Assembly: GCF_000732625.1 (NCBI RefSeq) | Contig: NZ_JPJI01000032.1 | Coordinates: 868,001-932,000, forward strand | Length of the DNA: 64,000 nucleotides | From: Nonlabens ulvanivorans | Lineage (GTDB): Bacteria; Bacteroidota; Bacteroidia; Flavobacteriales; Flavobacteriaceae | Reading direction: 5' to 3' | Shown here: positions 34,901-43,421 of the stretch, piece by piece | Layout: each line of letters begins with the position of its first letter | Position numbering within the stretch: the stretch's first letter is position 1 | Made by a program: the position numbers and the translations under genes | Notes under the pieces: generated by a model | Told to the model about the DNA's origin: nothing | The model's input: the letters and a program-made list of their open reading frames with translations, nothing else | The model's database searches: none

Positions 34901-35977
34901 ATGACTGCATTTCTTATCATATTAATTGCTGCTTTGTTTGTTATTGCTTTATGGCAAATTTCAAAAATTGTTCAGCTAGGAAAATCTCCAGAAGCAAACG
35001 GTGCTGATGGTGAAATCGCCAATGACGCCGATAATAATCGTCAAGGTAAATACATGCTTTACTTCGTTATCGCGATGTATGTAATGATGATTGCTTGTTT
35101 TATAGGTTATCAAGATTATTTCTTACCAGATGCTGCATCTGCTCATGGGGCAGAATATGATTCATTGTTATTATTGACGACAGTGGTTATCATGATCGTT
35201 CAATTTTTAACTCAAGCATTATTACACTGGTTTAGTTATAAATATCGTGGTAGAAAAGGTCAGAAAGCTTTATTCTATGCTGATAATGATCGATTGGAAT
35301 TTATATGGACTGCAATCCCTGTGGTTGTTTTAGCTGGTCTTATTTTGTGGGGATTATTCTCGTGGAATGATATTATGGACGTAGATAAACATGAGGATCC
35401 GTTAGTAGTGGAAGTATATGCTTATCAATTTGGCTGGAAAGTTAGATATAGTGGCGCTGATAATACTTTAGGAGATGCTAACGTGCGATTTATCGAAGGA
35501 GCTAATATTTTAGGTATTGATCCTACAGATGCTGATGGTAAAGATGATATGGTAGCTACAGAATTACATCTACCGGTTAACAGACCAGTAGTCTTTAATT
35601 TCCGTAGTCAGGACGTTTTACACTCTGCTTACATGCCTCACTTTAGAGCTCAGATGAATGTTGTACCAGGTATGGTGACTAAATTTAGCTTTACGCCCAC
35701 TGTAACTTCTGAGGATTATAAGTCAACTGAATTTATGACTGAAAAAGTTCGTAAGATTAACGAAATTAGACGACAAAAAAGTAAAGAATTAGAGGCTGCA
35801 GGTGATGTAGCTTTGGATCCTTATGAATTTGAATACTATTTATTGTGTAATAAAATATGTGGTGCGTCACATTACAATATGCAAATGAAGATAGTAGTTG
35901 AATCTGAGGAAGACTACAATAAGTGGTTAGAAACACAAACAACTTTTGAAACAACTTTAGCTAACGCTGAAAACTAA
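34901..35977 (+). CDS. coxB: Cytochrome c oxidase subunit II (CuA subunit)
   Basis: A 358-residue protein with four hydrophobic segments (about 1-20, 49-72, 86-108, 130-155), two more than the classic two-helix form, then a periplasmic cupredoxin domain. The CuA site is complete: HSAYMPHFRAQMNVVPGM supplies the first histidine, and CNKICGASHYNM gives C316, C320, H324 and M327. It accepts electrons for the binuclear centre. There is no fused cytochrome c domain, so electrons must come from ACIII hemes or a separate cytochrome. It lies 22 bp after actF; a supercomplex with ACIII is well supported for relatives. Confidence 0.95.
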   Translation: MTAFLIILIAALFVIALWQISKIVQLGKSPEANGADGEIANDADNNRQGKYMLYFVIAMYVMMIACFIGYQDYFLPDAASAHGAEYDSLLLLTTVVIMIVQFLTQALLHWFSYKYRGRKGQKALFYADNDRLEFIWTAIPVVVLAGLILWGLFSWNDIMDVDKHEDPLVVEVYAYQFGWKVRYSGADNTLGDANVRFIEGANILGIDPTDADGKDDMVATELHLPVNRPVVFNFRSQDVLHSAYMPHFRAQMNVVPGMVTKFSFTPTVTSEDYKSTEFMTEKVRKINEIRRQKSKELEAAGDVALDPYEFEYYLLCNKICGASHYNMQMKIVVESEEDYNKWLETQTTFETTLANAEN

Positions 35978-35982
35978 GATAT

Positions 35983-37803
35983 ATGGGACAAGTGATTGCA
36001 GCAGCAACAGAGCATGGACATGATGATGGTCATCACCATCACAAAGAAACATTTGTAACAAAATACATTTTCTCAACAGATCATAAGATGATTGCTAAGC
36101 AATATCTTATTACGGGACTTATTATGGGTGCTATAGGTATCTTAATGTCTGTACTAATGAGAATGCAGATTGCAAATCCAGAGCAACCAAATGTTATTTT
36201 TGAAGCGCTATTAGGTAAGTGGGCACCAGGTGGTGTAATGGATCCTAATATTTACTTAGCATTAGTTACTATTCATGGTACCATAATGGTATTCTTCGTT
36301 TTAACAGCTGGTTTAAGTGGAACTTTCTCTAACTTTTTGATTCCTTTACAAATTGGAGCTCGTGATATGGCTTCAGGTTTCTTAAATATGGTTTCTTATT
36401 GGTTGTTTTTCCTTTCTTCTGCAATAATGATTAGTTCTTTATTTGTTGAATTAGGACCTGCCGCAGCTGGTTGGACCATTTATCCTCCATTAAGTGCTGT
36501 AGCTAAGGCGATGCCTGGTTCAGGTATGGGTATGACATTATGGTTAGTTTCTATGGCTATATTTATTGCTTCTTCATTGTTAGGATCATTAAACTACGTT
36601 GTAACTGTCATAAACATGCGTACAAAAGGTATGTCTATGACTAGACTTCCATTGACAATCTGGGCATTTTTTGTAACTGCTATCATTGGTGTTGTTTCGT
36701 TCCCAGTATTATTTGCAGCGGCTTTATTATTGATAATGGATAGGAGTTTCGGAACTTCATTCTTCTTGTCTGATATTTATATCAAAGGTGAAGTACTAGC
36801 ACATCAAGGAGGTTCTCCAGTTTTATTTGAGCACCTTTTTTGGTTCCTTGGTCACCCGGAAGTTTACATTGTATTATTACCTGCTTTAGGTATTACATCT
36901 GAGATTATTGCCACTAACTCGCGTAAACCTATTTTTGGTTATAGAGCGATGGTAGCGTCTATTTTAGCGATTGCGTTCTTGTCAACAATTGTTTGGGGTC
37001 ACCATATGTTTGTATCTGGAATGAATCCTTTCTTAGGTTCAGTATTTACATTTACAACTCTATTAATTGCGATTCCATCTGCAGTAAAAGCATTTAATTA
37101 TATAACCACGTTATGGAAAGGTAATTTGCAGCTCAATCCGGCAATGTTGTTTTCTATAGGTCTTGTTTCTACATTTATTACTGGTGGATTAACAGGTATC
37201 ATTTTAGGTGATAGTACGCTAGATATAAATGTTCATGACACTTACTTTGTTGTAGCTCACTTTCACTTAGTAATGGGTATCTCTGCGCTTTATGGATTGT
37301 TTGCAGGAGTTTATCACTGGTTCCCAAAGATGTTTAACAAGATGATGAATAAAAATCTTGGTTACGCACATTTCTGGTTGACAGCGATTGGTGCGTATGG
37401 CGTTTTCTTCCCGATGCACTTTATAGGTATGGCTGGTTTACCTCGTCGTTATTACACAAATACTAACTTCCCTTATTTTGATGACCTTGCTGACACTAAT
37501 CAATTGATTACATATTTTGCTATTGCAACTGCACTTGCGCAATTGATATTTGTTTACAATTTTGTTAAGTCTATCTTTTATGGTAAGAAAGCGCCAGCAA
37601 ATCCATGGAAATCTAATACTTTGGAATGGACTACAGGAGATAAGCATATCCACGGTAACTGGGATGGACCTATTCCTCATGTTCATCGTTGGGCATATGA
37701 TTACTCAAAAGTGAATGAAAATGGTGAGTATGTAATACCAGGACAGGATTACACTCCACAACATATTCCTTTGCAAGATGGAGAAGAAGAAATGAATCAT
37801 TAA
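35983..37803 (+). CDS. coxA: Cytochrome c oxidase subunit I (aa3-type heme-copper oxidase)
   Basis: A 606-residue polytopic subunit. The CuB ligands are H291 (in GHPEVY, whose Y295 is the usual cross-linked tyrosine) and H340/H341 (WGHHMFVSGMNP). H426 and H428 in VAHFHLVMG are the heme a3 and heme a ligands. The PEVY tyrosine and the K-channel context indicate an A-family oxidase. The N-terminus carries a short His-rich stretch, EHGHDDGHHHHKE, before the first helix. It reduces O2 to water and pumps protons. It is the last gene of the ACIII-oxidase operon, with a terminator 18 bp downstream. Subunit III is not encoded in this window. Confidence 0.96.
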   Translation: MGQVIAAATEHGHDDGHHHHKETFVTKYIFSTDHKMIAKQYLITGLIMGAIGILMSVLMRMQIANPEQPNVIFEALLGKWAPGGVMDPNIYLALVTIHGTIMVFFVLTAGLSGTFSNFLIPLQIGARDMASGFLNMVSYWLFFLSSAIMISSLFVELGPAAAGWTIYPPLSAVAKAMPGSGMGMTLWLVSMAIFIASSLLGSLNYVVTVINMRTKGMSMTRLPLTIWAFFVTAIIGVVSFPVLFAAALLLIMDRSFGTSFFLSDIYIKGEVLAHQGGSPVLFEHLFWFLGHPEVYIVLLPALGITSEIIATNSRKPIFGYRAMVASILAIAFLSTIVWGHHMFVSGMNPFLGSVFTFTTLLIAIPSAVKAFNYITTLWKGNLQLNPAMLFSIGLVSTFITGGLTGIILGDSTLDINVHDTYFVVAHFHLVMGISALYGLFAGVYHWFPKMFNKMMNKNLGYAHFWLTAIGAYGVFFPMHFIGMAGLPRRYYTNTNFPYFDDLADTNQLITYFAIATALAQLIFVYNFVKSIFYGKKAPANPWKSNTLEWTTGDKHIHGNWDGPIPHVHRWAYDYSKVNENGEYVIPGQDYTPQHIPLQDGEEEMNH

Positions 37804-37821
37804 TTATGATTCTGTCACATG

Positions 37822-37849
37822 AAAAAAGCCGCTATTTAGCGGCTTTTTT
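37822..37849. terminator. Bidirectional terminator after coxA
   Basis: Stem aaaaaagccgct / agcggctttttt around an ATTT loop, ending both the cox operon and the convergent peroxiredoxin gene. Confidence 0.9.
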
Positions 37850-37861
37850 TATACATAAGTT

Positions 37862-38368
37862 TTAAGCTTCACCTCTTGCAGGATAGTGTTTGTCTTCTAC
37901 AAAATCAATGGATTTGATAAGGTCAGCTATTTTAGGTCTTGCAAATGGCATTGTTTGAATCGATGCAAAGAATAAAGTCTTGTCAGGCTTGATTAAAAAT
38001 ATAGCAGGTTCTGAAAACAAGTCGGGTTCTTTGTCACTAATCGCTTTTGATAAGTAAAGTCCCCATTCTTTTGCAGTTTCTACTGGTAAATCATATCCTA
38101 TGGTCAATCCTTCTACATTCCATTCCTTTGATGATTTTTCTGCTCTTTCCTTACTGTCCATGCTTATGGCTATCACATCAATACCTCTTTCTTTAAAGTC
38201 TGGCAAGTGATCGGTTACAGTTTCCAGTTGCTTTTTACATACGGGACAGTGATATCCACGATAAAATACGGTCAAGGTGTATTTATTCGGCTTTTGACTT
38301 TCTAGAGACCATTTAGTTTGGTCTATCAAAGTCACTTCTAATTTTGGGGTATGCTGTTTTGGTTTCAT
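37862..38368 (-). CDS. Peroxiredoxin-like AhpC/TSA family protein
   Basis: A 168-residue protein from ATG 38368; a TTG seven codons upstream is rejected. It has a thioredoxin-like fold with VFYRGYHCPVCKKQLETV, where C41 is the likely peroxidatic cysteine and C44 is placed as in a CxxC pair. Classical Prx proteins have a T-x-x-C arrangement (PxxxT/SxxC), which is not evident, so this belongs to the looser peroxiredoxin-like group. ISMDSKERAEKSSKEW and a C-terminal FIQ/FAS beta segment support the fold. It has no signal peptide and is probably cytoplasmic. It may reduce peroxides or act as a thiol oxidoreductase. Single gene, convergent with coxA. Confidence 0.8.
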   Translation of the reverse strand: MKPKQHTPKLEVTLIDQTKWSLESQKPNKYTLTVFYRGYHCPVCKKQLETVTDHLPDFKERGIDVIAISMDSKERAEKSSKEWNVEGLTIGYDLPVETAKEWGLYLSKAISDKEPDLFSEPAIFLIKPDKTLFFASIQTMPFARPKIADLIKSIDFVEDKHYPARGEA

Positions 38369-38441
38369 TATTTTTCTTTTAAGATACAAACGATGTTTTA
38401 GGCAAGGTCATAAGTTATTATTAAATTGAGTTAAGCTTTTG

Positions 38442-38469
38442 TTATTACGCTTTCGCGAAAGCGTAATAA
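38442..38469. repeat. Palindromic repeat copy 8, extended to a 28-bp perfect palindrome
   Basis: Ttattacgctttcg followed by its exact complement cgaaagcgtaataa. The 16-bp core (38448-38463) is extended by six matched bases on each side. It lies in the gap between the divergent peroxiredoxin and ruvB genes, 50 bases before the ruvB ATG. Confidence 0.92.
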
Positions 38470-38506
38470 ATTCATCTCTATATTATCAAAGCAGCAGATT
38501 GAACAT

Positions 38507-38514
38507 TATCTTTG
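38507..38514 (+). promoter_or_regulatory. Candidate -7 element very close to the ruvB start
   Basis: TATCTTTG matches TAnnTTTG and ends 4 bases before the ruvB ATG, which would make the transcript almost leaderless. No TTG is seen at the usual -33 distance, so it may be chance. Confidence 0.3.
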
Positions 38515-38518
38515 ATAC

Positions 38519-39550
38519 ATGAACGAACATTTAGATCCCACTGGAAGTCATTTCTCTCATGAAGAAAATGATGTTGAAAGAGCGTTAAGACCTTTAAGTT
38601 TTGATGATTTTGCTGGTCAAGATCAAGTGCTCGAAAATCTCAAAATTTTTGTTGAAGCTGCAAATCAGCGTGATGATGCACTCGATCATGCTTTGTTTCA
38701 TGGACCACCAGGATTGGGTAAAACAACGCTAGCCCATATTCTTGCAAATGAATTAGGTGTTGGTATTAAAGTGACTTCTGGACCTGTGTTGGATAAGCCT
38801 GGTGATCTTGCTGGATTACTTACTAATCTTGACGAGCGTGATGTGCTATTTATAGACGAGATACATCGATTAAGTCCGATTGTTGAAGAGTACTTATATA
38901 GTGCTATGGAGGATTATAAGATTGATATCATGATTGAGACTGGTCCTAATGCTAGGACAGTTCAAATAAATCTTGCACCTTTCACCTTAATAGGTGCGAC
39001 TACAAGATCCGGTTTACTTACAGCACCCATGCGTGCCCGTTTTGGGATTCAATCTAGATTACAATATTATTCAACAGAATTACTTTCTACTATTGTCACT
39101 CGTAGTGCAGAAATTTTAAAAGTGCCTATTGATGAAGATGCTGCAATAGAAATTGCTGGTCGTAGTCGTGGGACGCCTCGTATCGCTAATGCATTGCTGC
39201 GTAGAGTGCGTGATTTTGCCCAGATTAAGGGTAATGGTAGTATTGACCTTAAAATCGCTAAATATTCATTAAAAGCCTTAAATGTGGATGCAAATGGTCT
39301 TGATGAGATGGATAATAAAATCTTACTGACTATTATCGATAAGTTCAAAGGTGGACCGGTAGGGCTAACAACTATTGCAACTGCTGTGTCTGAAAGTGCA
39401 GAAACTATTGAAGAAGTGTACGAACCATTTTTAATTCAACAAGGCTTTATTATGCGCACACCTCGTGGGCGTGAAGTGACTGAGCTAGCTTATAAACATT
39501 TAGGTAAGATTAAAGGAAATGCATTAGGAGGTTTATTTGACAATCAATGA
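38519..39550 (+). CDS. ruvB: Holliday junction branch migration helicase RuvB
   Basis: A 343-residue AAA+ ATPase of standard RuvB length. Walker A is [12 protein letters not shown] (G62-K68), Walker B is [18 protein letters not shown], and sensor 1 lies in [21 protein letters not shown]. The C-terminal winged-helix domain contains [19 protein letters not shown] and [17 protein letters not shown]. It drives branch migration with RuvA during recombinational repair. Here it is unlinked from ruvA, which lies about 10 kb away (49349). Its stop overlaps the next start by 4 bases (ATGA). Confidence 0.97.
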   Translation: MNEHLDPTGSHFSHEENDVERALRPLSFDDFAGQDQVLENLKIFVEAANQRDDALDHALFHGPPGLGKTTLAHILANELGVGIKVTSGPVLDKPGDLAGLLTNLDERDVLFIDEIHRLSPIVEEYLYSAMEDYKIDIMIETGPNARTVQINLAPFTLIGATTRSGLLTAPMRARFGIQSRLQYYSTELLSTIVTRSAEILKVPIDEDAAIEIAGRSRGTPRIANALLRRVRDFAQIKGNGSIDLKIAKYSLKALNVDANGLDEMDNKILLTIIDKFKGGPVGLTTIATAVSESAETIEEVYEPFLIQQGFIMRTPRGREVTELAYKHLGKIKGNALGGLFDNQ

Positions 39551-40893
39551 AAGAAATAGCTCAGGTTCCAGCACTTACTTTTTTAGCTAAATCCAGACAG
39601 ATTTACAAAGATCCATTACCATTCCACAGAGAGAATTTTGAGAAGTATGGGAATACCTTTAAGATAAGTCCTAAGCCGGGACTTATGATTCACTTTACCT
39701 GTGATGAGAAAATCACACAGCACATTCTCCAAAAGAATCAAAAGAATTATCATAAATCATCTTTACAGACAGAGGATTTAGGAAAGTATATAGGTCATGG
39801 GTTATTGACGGAAAATGGTGAAAAGTGGAGAGCAAACAGAAAATTGATCCAGCCAGCATTTTATAAAAGTTCTATTAATAACTTTATGGCTACTATGGAT
39901 GTGGTAGTTAAAGAAGAGCTCGATCGCATTCAACTAGATGAGATTACAGATGTTTATGCCATTTTTAATGATCTTGCTTTTAAGGTTGTGGCAAGAAGTT
40001 TATTTGATTTTGCTGACATAGAGAACTTAGAACAAAAGATTTCTAGACTTCAAGAAATTACAGAGCAAGCTCAAAAGATGTTGATCAAAGAACTGCGTAT
40101 CCCATGGATGAAGTGGTACTTTGATAGAGAGTGGCTATCTGGAACAAATAGTGTTCCTCATGCATTGGCAATGGTCGATGAAGCGAGAGATATACTGCGT
40201 ATTATTATAAATAACCGTCGTGATAGTAAGAATGAACCTGGTGACTTACTGGATATGTTACTTCATAGTACTTATGAGGATGGAAGTCACATGGATGATG
40301 ATCAACTAGTAGATGAGATTCTAGTATTATTTATTGCTGGACATGAAACCACGGCAAACGCTTTAAGCTTTGCAGCGCAATTACTAGCGCATCATCCAGA
40401 AACAATAGAAAAGGCTAGAGAAGATGTTTCAAAAGCCAATCTTGACGAAACACTAATGAACCAATTGATGGCCATGCCATATCTCAAGCAATGCGTGGAA
40501 GAAACGCTAAGATTGTATCCACCAGCTTATGTAACGGATCGTGTAGCGCTAGAGGCAGATGAATGTGAAGATATAGTTATAGAGAAAGAAAGCATTTGGT
40601 TGGTTTCTTTTTATGAAATGCATCGACGTAAAGACTTATGGGGAAATCCAGAAGCTTTTGATCCATCCAGATTTGAAGCTCAAAAAGCTAAAGCCTACCG
40701 AGATTTCTATTTTCCATTTGGCGCTGGACCTCGGATGTGTGTAGGGAATAATTTTGCCATGATGGAAATGATGCTGGTCATAAGAAGAATGGTAGAACGT
40801 TTTGAAATCACAACCGTTCAAGATCATATTGATTACCATCCACTGATCACTTTGAAGCCTAAGAATGCTAACTTGGTTTTTCAAAGTAGATAA
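39547..40893 (+). CDS. Cytochrome P450
   Basis: A 448-residue P450 with all core motifs. The I-helix is [17 protein letters not shown], where the acid-alcohol pair is replaced by E-T-T. The K-helix ExxR is in [10 protein letters not shown], the PERF-like region is FDPSRFEAQ, and the heme-thiolate loop is [16 protein letters not shown] with C398. The absence of an N-terminal membrane anchor points to a soluble bacterial enzyme. It resembles the CYP102/110-like fatty-acid hydroxylase branch, but the substrate is not readable. The ATG overlaps the ruvB stop (ATGA), so translation is probably coupled. A redox partner is not encoded nearby. Confidence 0.92.
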   Translation: MKEIAQVPALTFLAKSRQIYKDPLPFHRENFEKYGNTFKISPKPGLMIHFTCDEKITQHILQKNQKNYHKSSLQTEDLGKYIGHGLLTENGEKWRANRKLIQPAFYKSSINNFMATMDVVVKEELDRIQLDEITDVYAIFNDLAFKVVARSLFDFADIENLEQKISRLQEITEQAQKMLIKELRIPWMKWYFDREWLSGTNSVPHALAMVDEARDILRIIINNRRDSKNEPGDLLDMLLHSTYEDGSHMDDDQLVDEILVLFIAGHETTANALSFAAQLLAHHPETIEKAREDVSKANLDETLMNQLMAMPYLKQCVEETLRLYPPAYVTDRVALEADECEDIVIEKESIWLVSFYEMHRRKDLWGNPEAFDPSRFEAQKAKAYRDFYFPFGAGPRMCVGNNFAMMEMMLVIRRMVERFEITTVQDHIDYHPLITLKPKNANLVFQSR

Positions 40894-41295
40894 TAAGTTT
40901 ACTTTTTAGTATTTTCTTAAACATTACATTTTTGTAAAAAGACCTAAGAGAGTTTTGCGTAAAAAATGAATAACATTAAGTGTTTAAGCATTGTCTATAA
41001 TGTTGTCTTAAAGTTGAATAGCTATATTTACTAATTATGTAATAGTTTGTAAATCAATTGATTGTGTTGTATTAAGAAGTTAACTTATTTTTCGTTAACC
41101 TTTCTTTAACATTTTTAAAAGTAAATTCCTATAAGTTTAGGTAATCAAAATTGCTAGTGATTCTTCCCTAACTAGTTGAGTAAAATTATAATCTTATTAG
41201 ATCATTAAACATGTGCTTACGCGCACTGTATATAAATATGCACTTTATGCATAGCAAAAAAGATGATTTGATATGAATCTATTAAATAATTTGTT
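40894..41295. other. Intergenic region, 402 bp, very AT-rich
   Basis: It separates the P450 gene from the lipoprotein cassette array. Two GTTAAC sites (41079-41100 area) flank a T-rich stretch. There is no open frame, tRNA, terminator with a clear T-tract, or full TTG / TAnnTTTG promoter. The upstream cassette that precedes the other array members is not present here. Confidence 0.5.
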
Positions 41296-41898
41296 ATGAA
41301 AACACTACTCACTACTATAGTTATCATATTGATAACTTCATGTAACACAGATGATATCCAGTCAGAAGAAAGTTAGTTACCACCTATCACCATGACAGGA
41401 GAAAATACCTTTGGTTGTTTGATTGAAGGTAAGTTTTTTAGGCCTCGTGATGGAACGGGTACTTTCAATACAGAAGATAGAGGTTTGAGAGTTATTGGAG
41501 GCGGTAATCAAAGTATTGAATTAGATGCAAGAGATTTTAAAAGTATTAAAACGGCATCAATTTTAATCCACTTAGAAAACCTTATTGAAACTGGAGAAGG
41601 CAATTACCAATTAAATAGTTCAAATAGATTTAGAGGGCTGGATGGTAACAATAATAACTATATGCATTGTACAATTTGGGGTGATAAGGCTCAAACATAT
41701 CAACAATATCTATCATTCGACCAATCAGGAATAGTTTCATTAACAAAATTTGAAGTTATTCAGAATGTACAAACAATAAGGTCTGGAACATTTCGAGGTA
41801 ATTTAGTTCGTTTTAATAATCCAACAGATACTATAAGTGTCTCAATTGGTAGATTTGATATTAAAACGCCTCAATTATTCGATGTTTCATTTCCATAA
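41296..41898 (+). pseudogene. Lipoprotein paralog 1, disrupted by an in-frame TAG
   Basis: The reading frame from ATG 41296 encodes a lipoprotein signal (MKTLLTTIVIILITSC, lipid Cys at codon 16), then NTDDIQSEES. It hits TAG at codon 27 (41374-41376) and continues in the same frame as LPPITMTGENTFGCLIEGKF to TAA at 41898. The two neighbouring paralogs have tta where this has tag, so a TTA to TAG change is the simplest reading. The downstream frame could restart at ATG 41392, but that protein would lack the signal and lipid anchor. The body is over 70% identical by eye to paralog 3. Mutation appears recent because the rest of the frame is intact; suppression or sequencing error remain possible. 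Confidence 0.82.
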
Positions 41899-42016
41899 AC
41901 AAGACTGCCGCTGTAACGGCAGTCTATAAACATTTAACAGTAACACGATAATTGTTAACCATTAAACAATCAGATTTAGATAATCTCGCTATTGCAAAAG
42001 CTTAAAATACAATCTT
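41899..42016 (+). repeat. Intergenic cassette, copy 1 (between paralogs 1 and 2)
   Basis: About 118 bp: hairpin, then taacagtaacac, attaaacaatca, then gataatctcgct and a run up to aaaatacaatctt before the next ATG. The same order recurs at 42620-42738, and a shorter form at 43342-43421. Its end contains a degenerate form of the genomic palindrome (cgctattgcaaaagc). Confidence 0.85.
41902..41925 (+). terminator. Cassette hairpin 1
   Basis: Agactgccg-ctgtaa-cggcagtct, a perfect 9-bp stem with a 6-nt loop, four bases after the paralog 1 stop. No T-tract follows (ataaac), so it may act as a weak terminator or an mRNA 3' stabiliser. Confidence 0.55.
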
Positions 42017-42619
42017 ATGAAAATCTTAAAAACTCTTATCGCATGTTTACTTCTTATTGCTTGCACTACTGATGACGCACCGCCTCAAGAAAGTTTATTA
42101 CCACCCATCACCATGACAGGAGAAAACACATTTGGTTGTTTGATTGATGGGGAATTCTTTAAACCTAGAGATGGGCAATCTACAATTAATAGTGAAAATA
42201 AGGGATTGCGTGTAGTGCAAACCGAAACAGATAATTGGGAAATTCATGTATTTGATCGTAAGAGTAATAAAACTAAATCATTATATATTCATTTGGAAGA
42301 CTATTTCATTAACAAGGAAGGAAGATATGAAATTGGTGCTGCAAATGGTTTGAGAGGAGTCGATGGGCCAAATAATAATTATTTATACGGTAGCTTTTGG
42401 AATTCGGCTATAGGAGACTATTCAAACTACCATTCATTTGAAGGCTCTGGTTCAATTGAAGTAATTGAAGACAATCAGGATTCAGGGAATTTCTATATTA
42501 TTTCAGGAGTATTTCAGGCTAAGCTGTTGAATATAGAGAACCCAATGGATAGTTTAATTATCAGTCAAGGACATTTTGATATAGAGTCAATTTCATTGCA
42601 AAGCACAAGTTTTGATTAA
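42017..42619 (+). CDS. Lipoprotein paralog 2 (unknown function)
   Basis: A 200-residue protein with signal MKILKTLIACLLLIAC (lipobox Cys16) and a mature part beginning TTDDAPPQESLLPPITMTG. The next stretch, ENTFGCLIDGEFFKPRDG, carries the TFGCxIDGxxFxP pattern seen in a family of small Bacteroidota lipoproteins; I cannot name the family with certainty. The rest is beta-rich with NNYLYGSFW in place of NNYMHC-IW in the paralogs. The start region is identical at the DNA level to paralog 3 over 67 bp, but the body is much more diverged. It is likely anchored in the outer membrane or at the inner membrane periplasmic face. Function unknown. Confidence 0.75.
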   Translation: MKILKTLIACLLLIACTTDDAPPQESLLPPITMTGENTFGCLIDGEFFKPRDGQSTINSENKGLRVVQTETDNWEIHVFDRKSNKTKSLYIHLEDYFINKEGRYEIGAANGLRGVDGPNNNYLYGSFWNSAIGDYSNYHSFEGSGSIEVIEDNQDSGNFYIISGVFQAKLLNIENPMDSLIISQGHFDIESISLQSTSFD

Positions 42620-42738
42620 AACAAGACTGCTGCTGTAACGGCAGTCTATAAATATTTAACCGTAACACAATAATTATTAACTATTAAACAATCAAATTTA
42701 GATAATCTCGCTTTTGCGAAATCTTAAAATACAATCTT
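42620..42738 (+). repeat. Intergenic cassette, copy 2 (between paralogs 2 and 3)
   Basis: About 119 bp, matching copy 1 closely along its whole length, including the hairpin, the aataattattaactattaaac segment (about 20 bases) and the aaaatacaatctt end. It contains cgcttttgcgaaat at 42709-42722, a degenerate palindrome. Confidence 0.87.
42624..42647 (+). terminator. Cassette hairpin 2
   Basis: Agactgctg-ctgtaa-cggcagtct: the same stem as the other two cassette copies with one T:G wobble. No T-tract. Confidence 0.5.
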
Positions 42739-43341
42739 ATGAAAACACTACTTATCATCATCGCTATACTATTAACAGTTTCTTGCAGTACAGATGATAC
42801 ACCATCTCAAGAAAGTTTATTACCACCCATCACCATGACAGGAGAAAACACATTTGGTTGTTTGATTGATGGTAAGTTTTTTAGACCTCGTGATGGAACA
42901 GGTACTTTTAATTCAGAAGATAGAGGTTTGAAAGTCATTGGAGGCGGTAATCAAAGTATTGAATTTGATGCAACGGATTTTAAAAGTAATAAAACGGCTT
43001 CAATTCTAATTCACTTGGAAGATCTCATTCAAACGGGAGAAGGTAGTTACCGATTAGATAGTTCAAATGGTTTAAGAGGATTGGATGGTAACAGTAATAA
43101 CTATATGCATTGCATAATTTGGGACGATAATTTACAATCATACCAGCAATATCTATCGTATGACGAATCTGGAATAGTTTTAATAACAAAATTAGATGTC
43201 ATTCAGAATGTACAAACAATTTGGTCTGGAACATTTCAAGGTAGTTTAGTTCGTTTTGATAATCGAAATGATACGATTAGAGTCTCACTAGGTAGATTTG
43301 ACCTTAAAACTCCTCAGCTATCCAGCGTTTCCTTTCCATAA
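42739..43341 (+). CDS. Lipoprotein paralog 3 (unknown function)
   Basis: A 200-residue protein, the same length as paralog 2. The signal is MKTLLIIIAILLTVSC with lipobox Cys16. The mature start is STDDTPSQESLLPPITMTGE, then NTFGCLIDGKFFRPRDGTG. Later segments ASILIHLEDLIQTGEG, NNYMHCIIW and SGTFQGSLVRFDN match paralog 1 closely. No catalytic motif is seen. It is an exported, lipid-anchored protein. The array lies directly before a large secreted hydrolase gene and shares its intergenic cassette, which suggests common control, although no functional link is proven. Confidence 0.75.
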   Translation: MKTLLIIIAILLTVSCSTDDTPSQESLLPPITMTGENTFGCLIDGKFFRPRDGTGTFNSEDRGLKVIGGGNQSIEFDATDFKSNKTASILIHLEDLIQTGEGSYRLDSSNGLRGLDGNSNNYMHCIIWDDNLQSYQQYLSYDESGIVLITKLDVIQNVQTIWSGTFQGSLVRFDNRNDTIRVSLGRFDLKTPQLSSVSFP

Positions 43342-43421
43342 AACAAGACTGCCGCTGTAACGGCAGTCTATAAATATTTAACAGTAACACAATAATTATT
43401 AACTATTAAACAATCAAATTT
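43342..43421 (+). repeat. Intergenic cassette, copy 3 (truncated, before the hydrolase gene)
   Basis: About 80 bp. It matches the first two thirds of copies 1 and 2 up to ...attaaacaatcaaattt and then goes straight into the hydrolase ATG at 43422. The final ~40 bp of the full cassette (the gataatctcgct ... aatacaatctt part) is missing. Confidence 0.85.
43346..43369 (+). terminator. Cassette hairpin 3
   Basis: Agactgccg-ctgtaa-cggcagtct, identical to hairpin 1, just after the paralog 3 stop. No T-tract. Confidence 0.55.

Noticed and set aside
38442-38469. The 28-bp palindrome as a terminator of the peroxiredoxin or ruvB genes
   Set aside because: It lies upstream of both divergent genes, so neither would be terminated by it, and it has no T-tract.
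41392-41898. A complete gene starting at ATG 41392
   Set aside because: It lacks the signal and lipid anchor that both paralogs have, and the missing part is present upstream in the same frame before a single stop codon, so it is better described as a pseudogene.
41899-43421. The repeated intergenic blocks as a CRISPR array
   Set aside because: Repeat units are ~700 bp apart with full genes between them, not 25-40 bp repeats with short spacers, and no cas genes are present.
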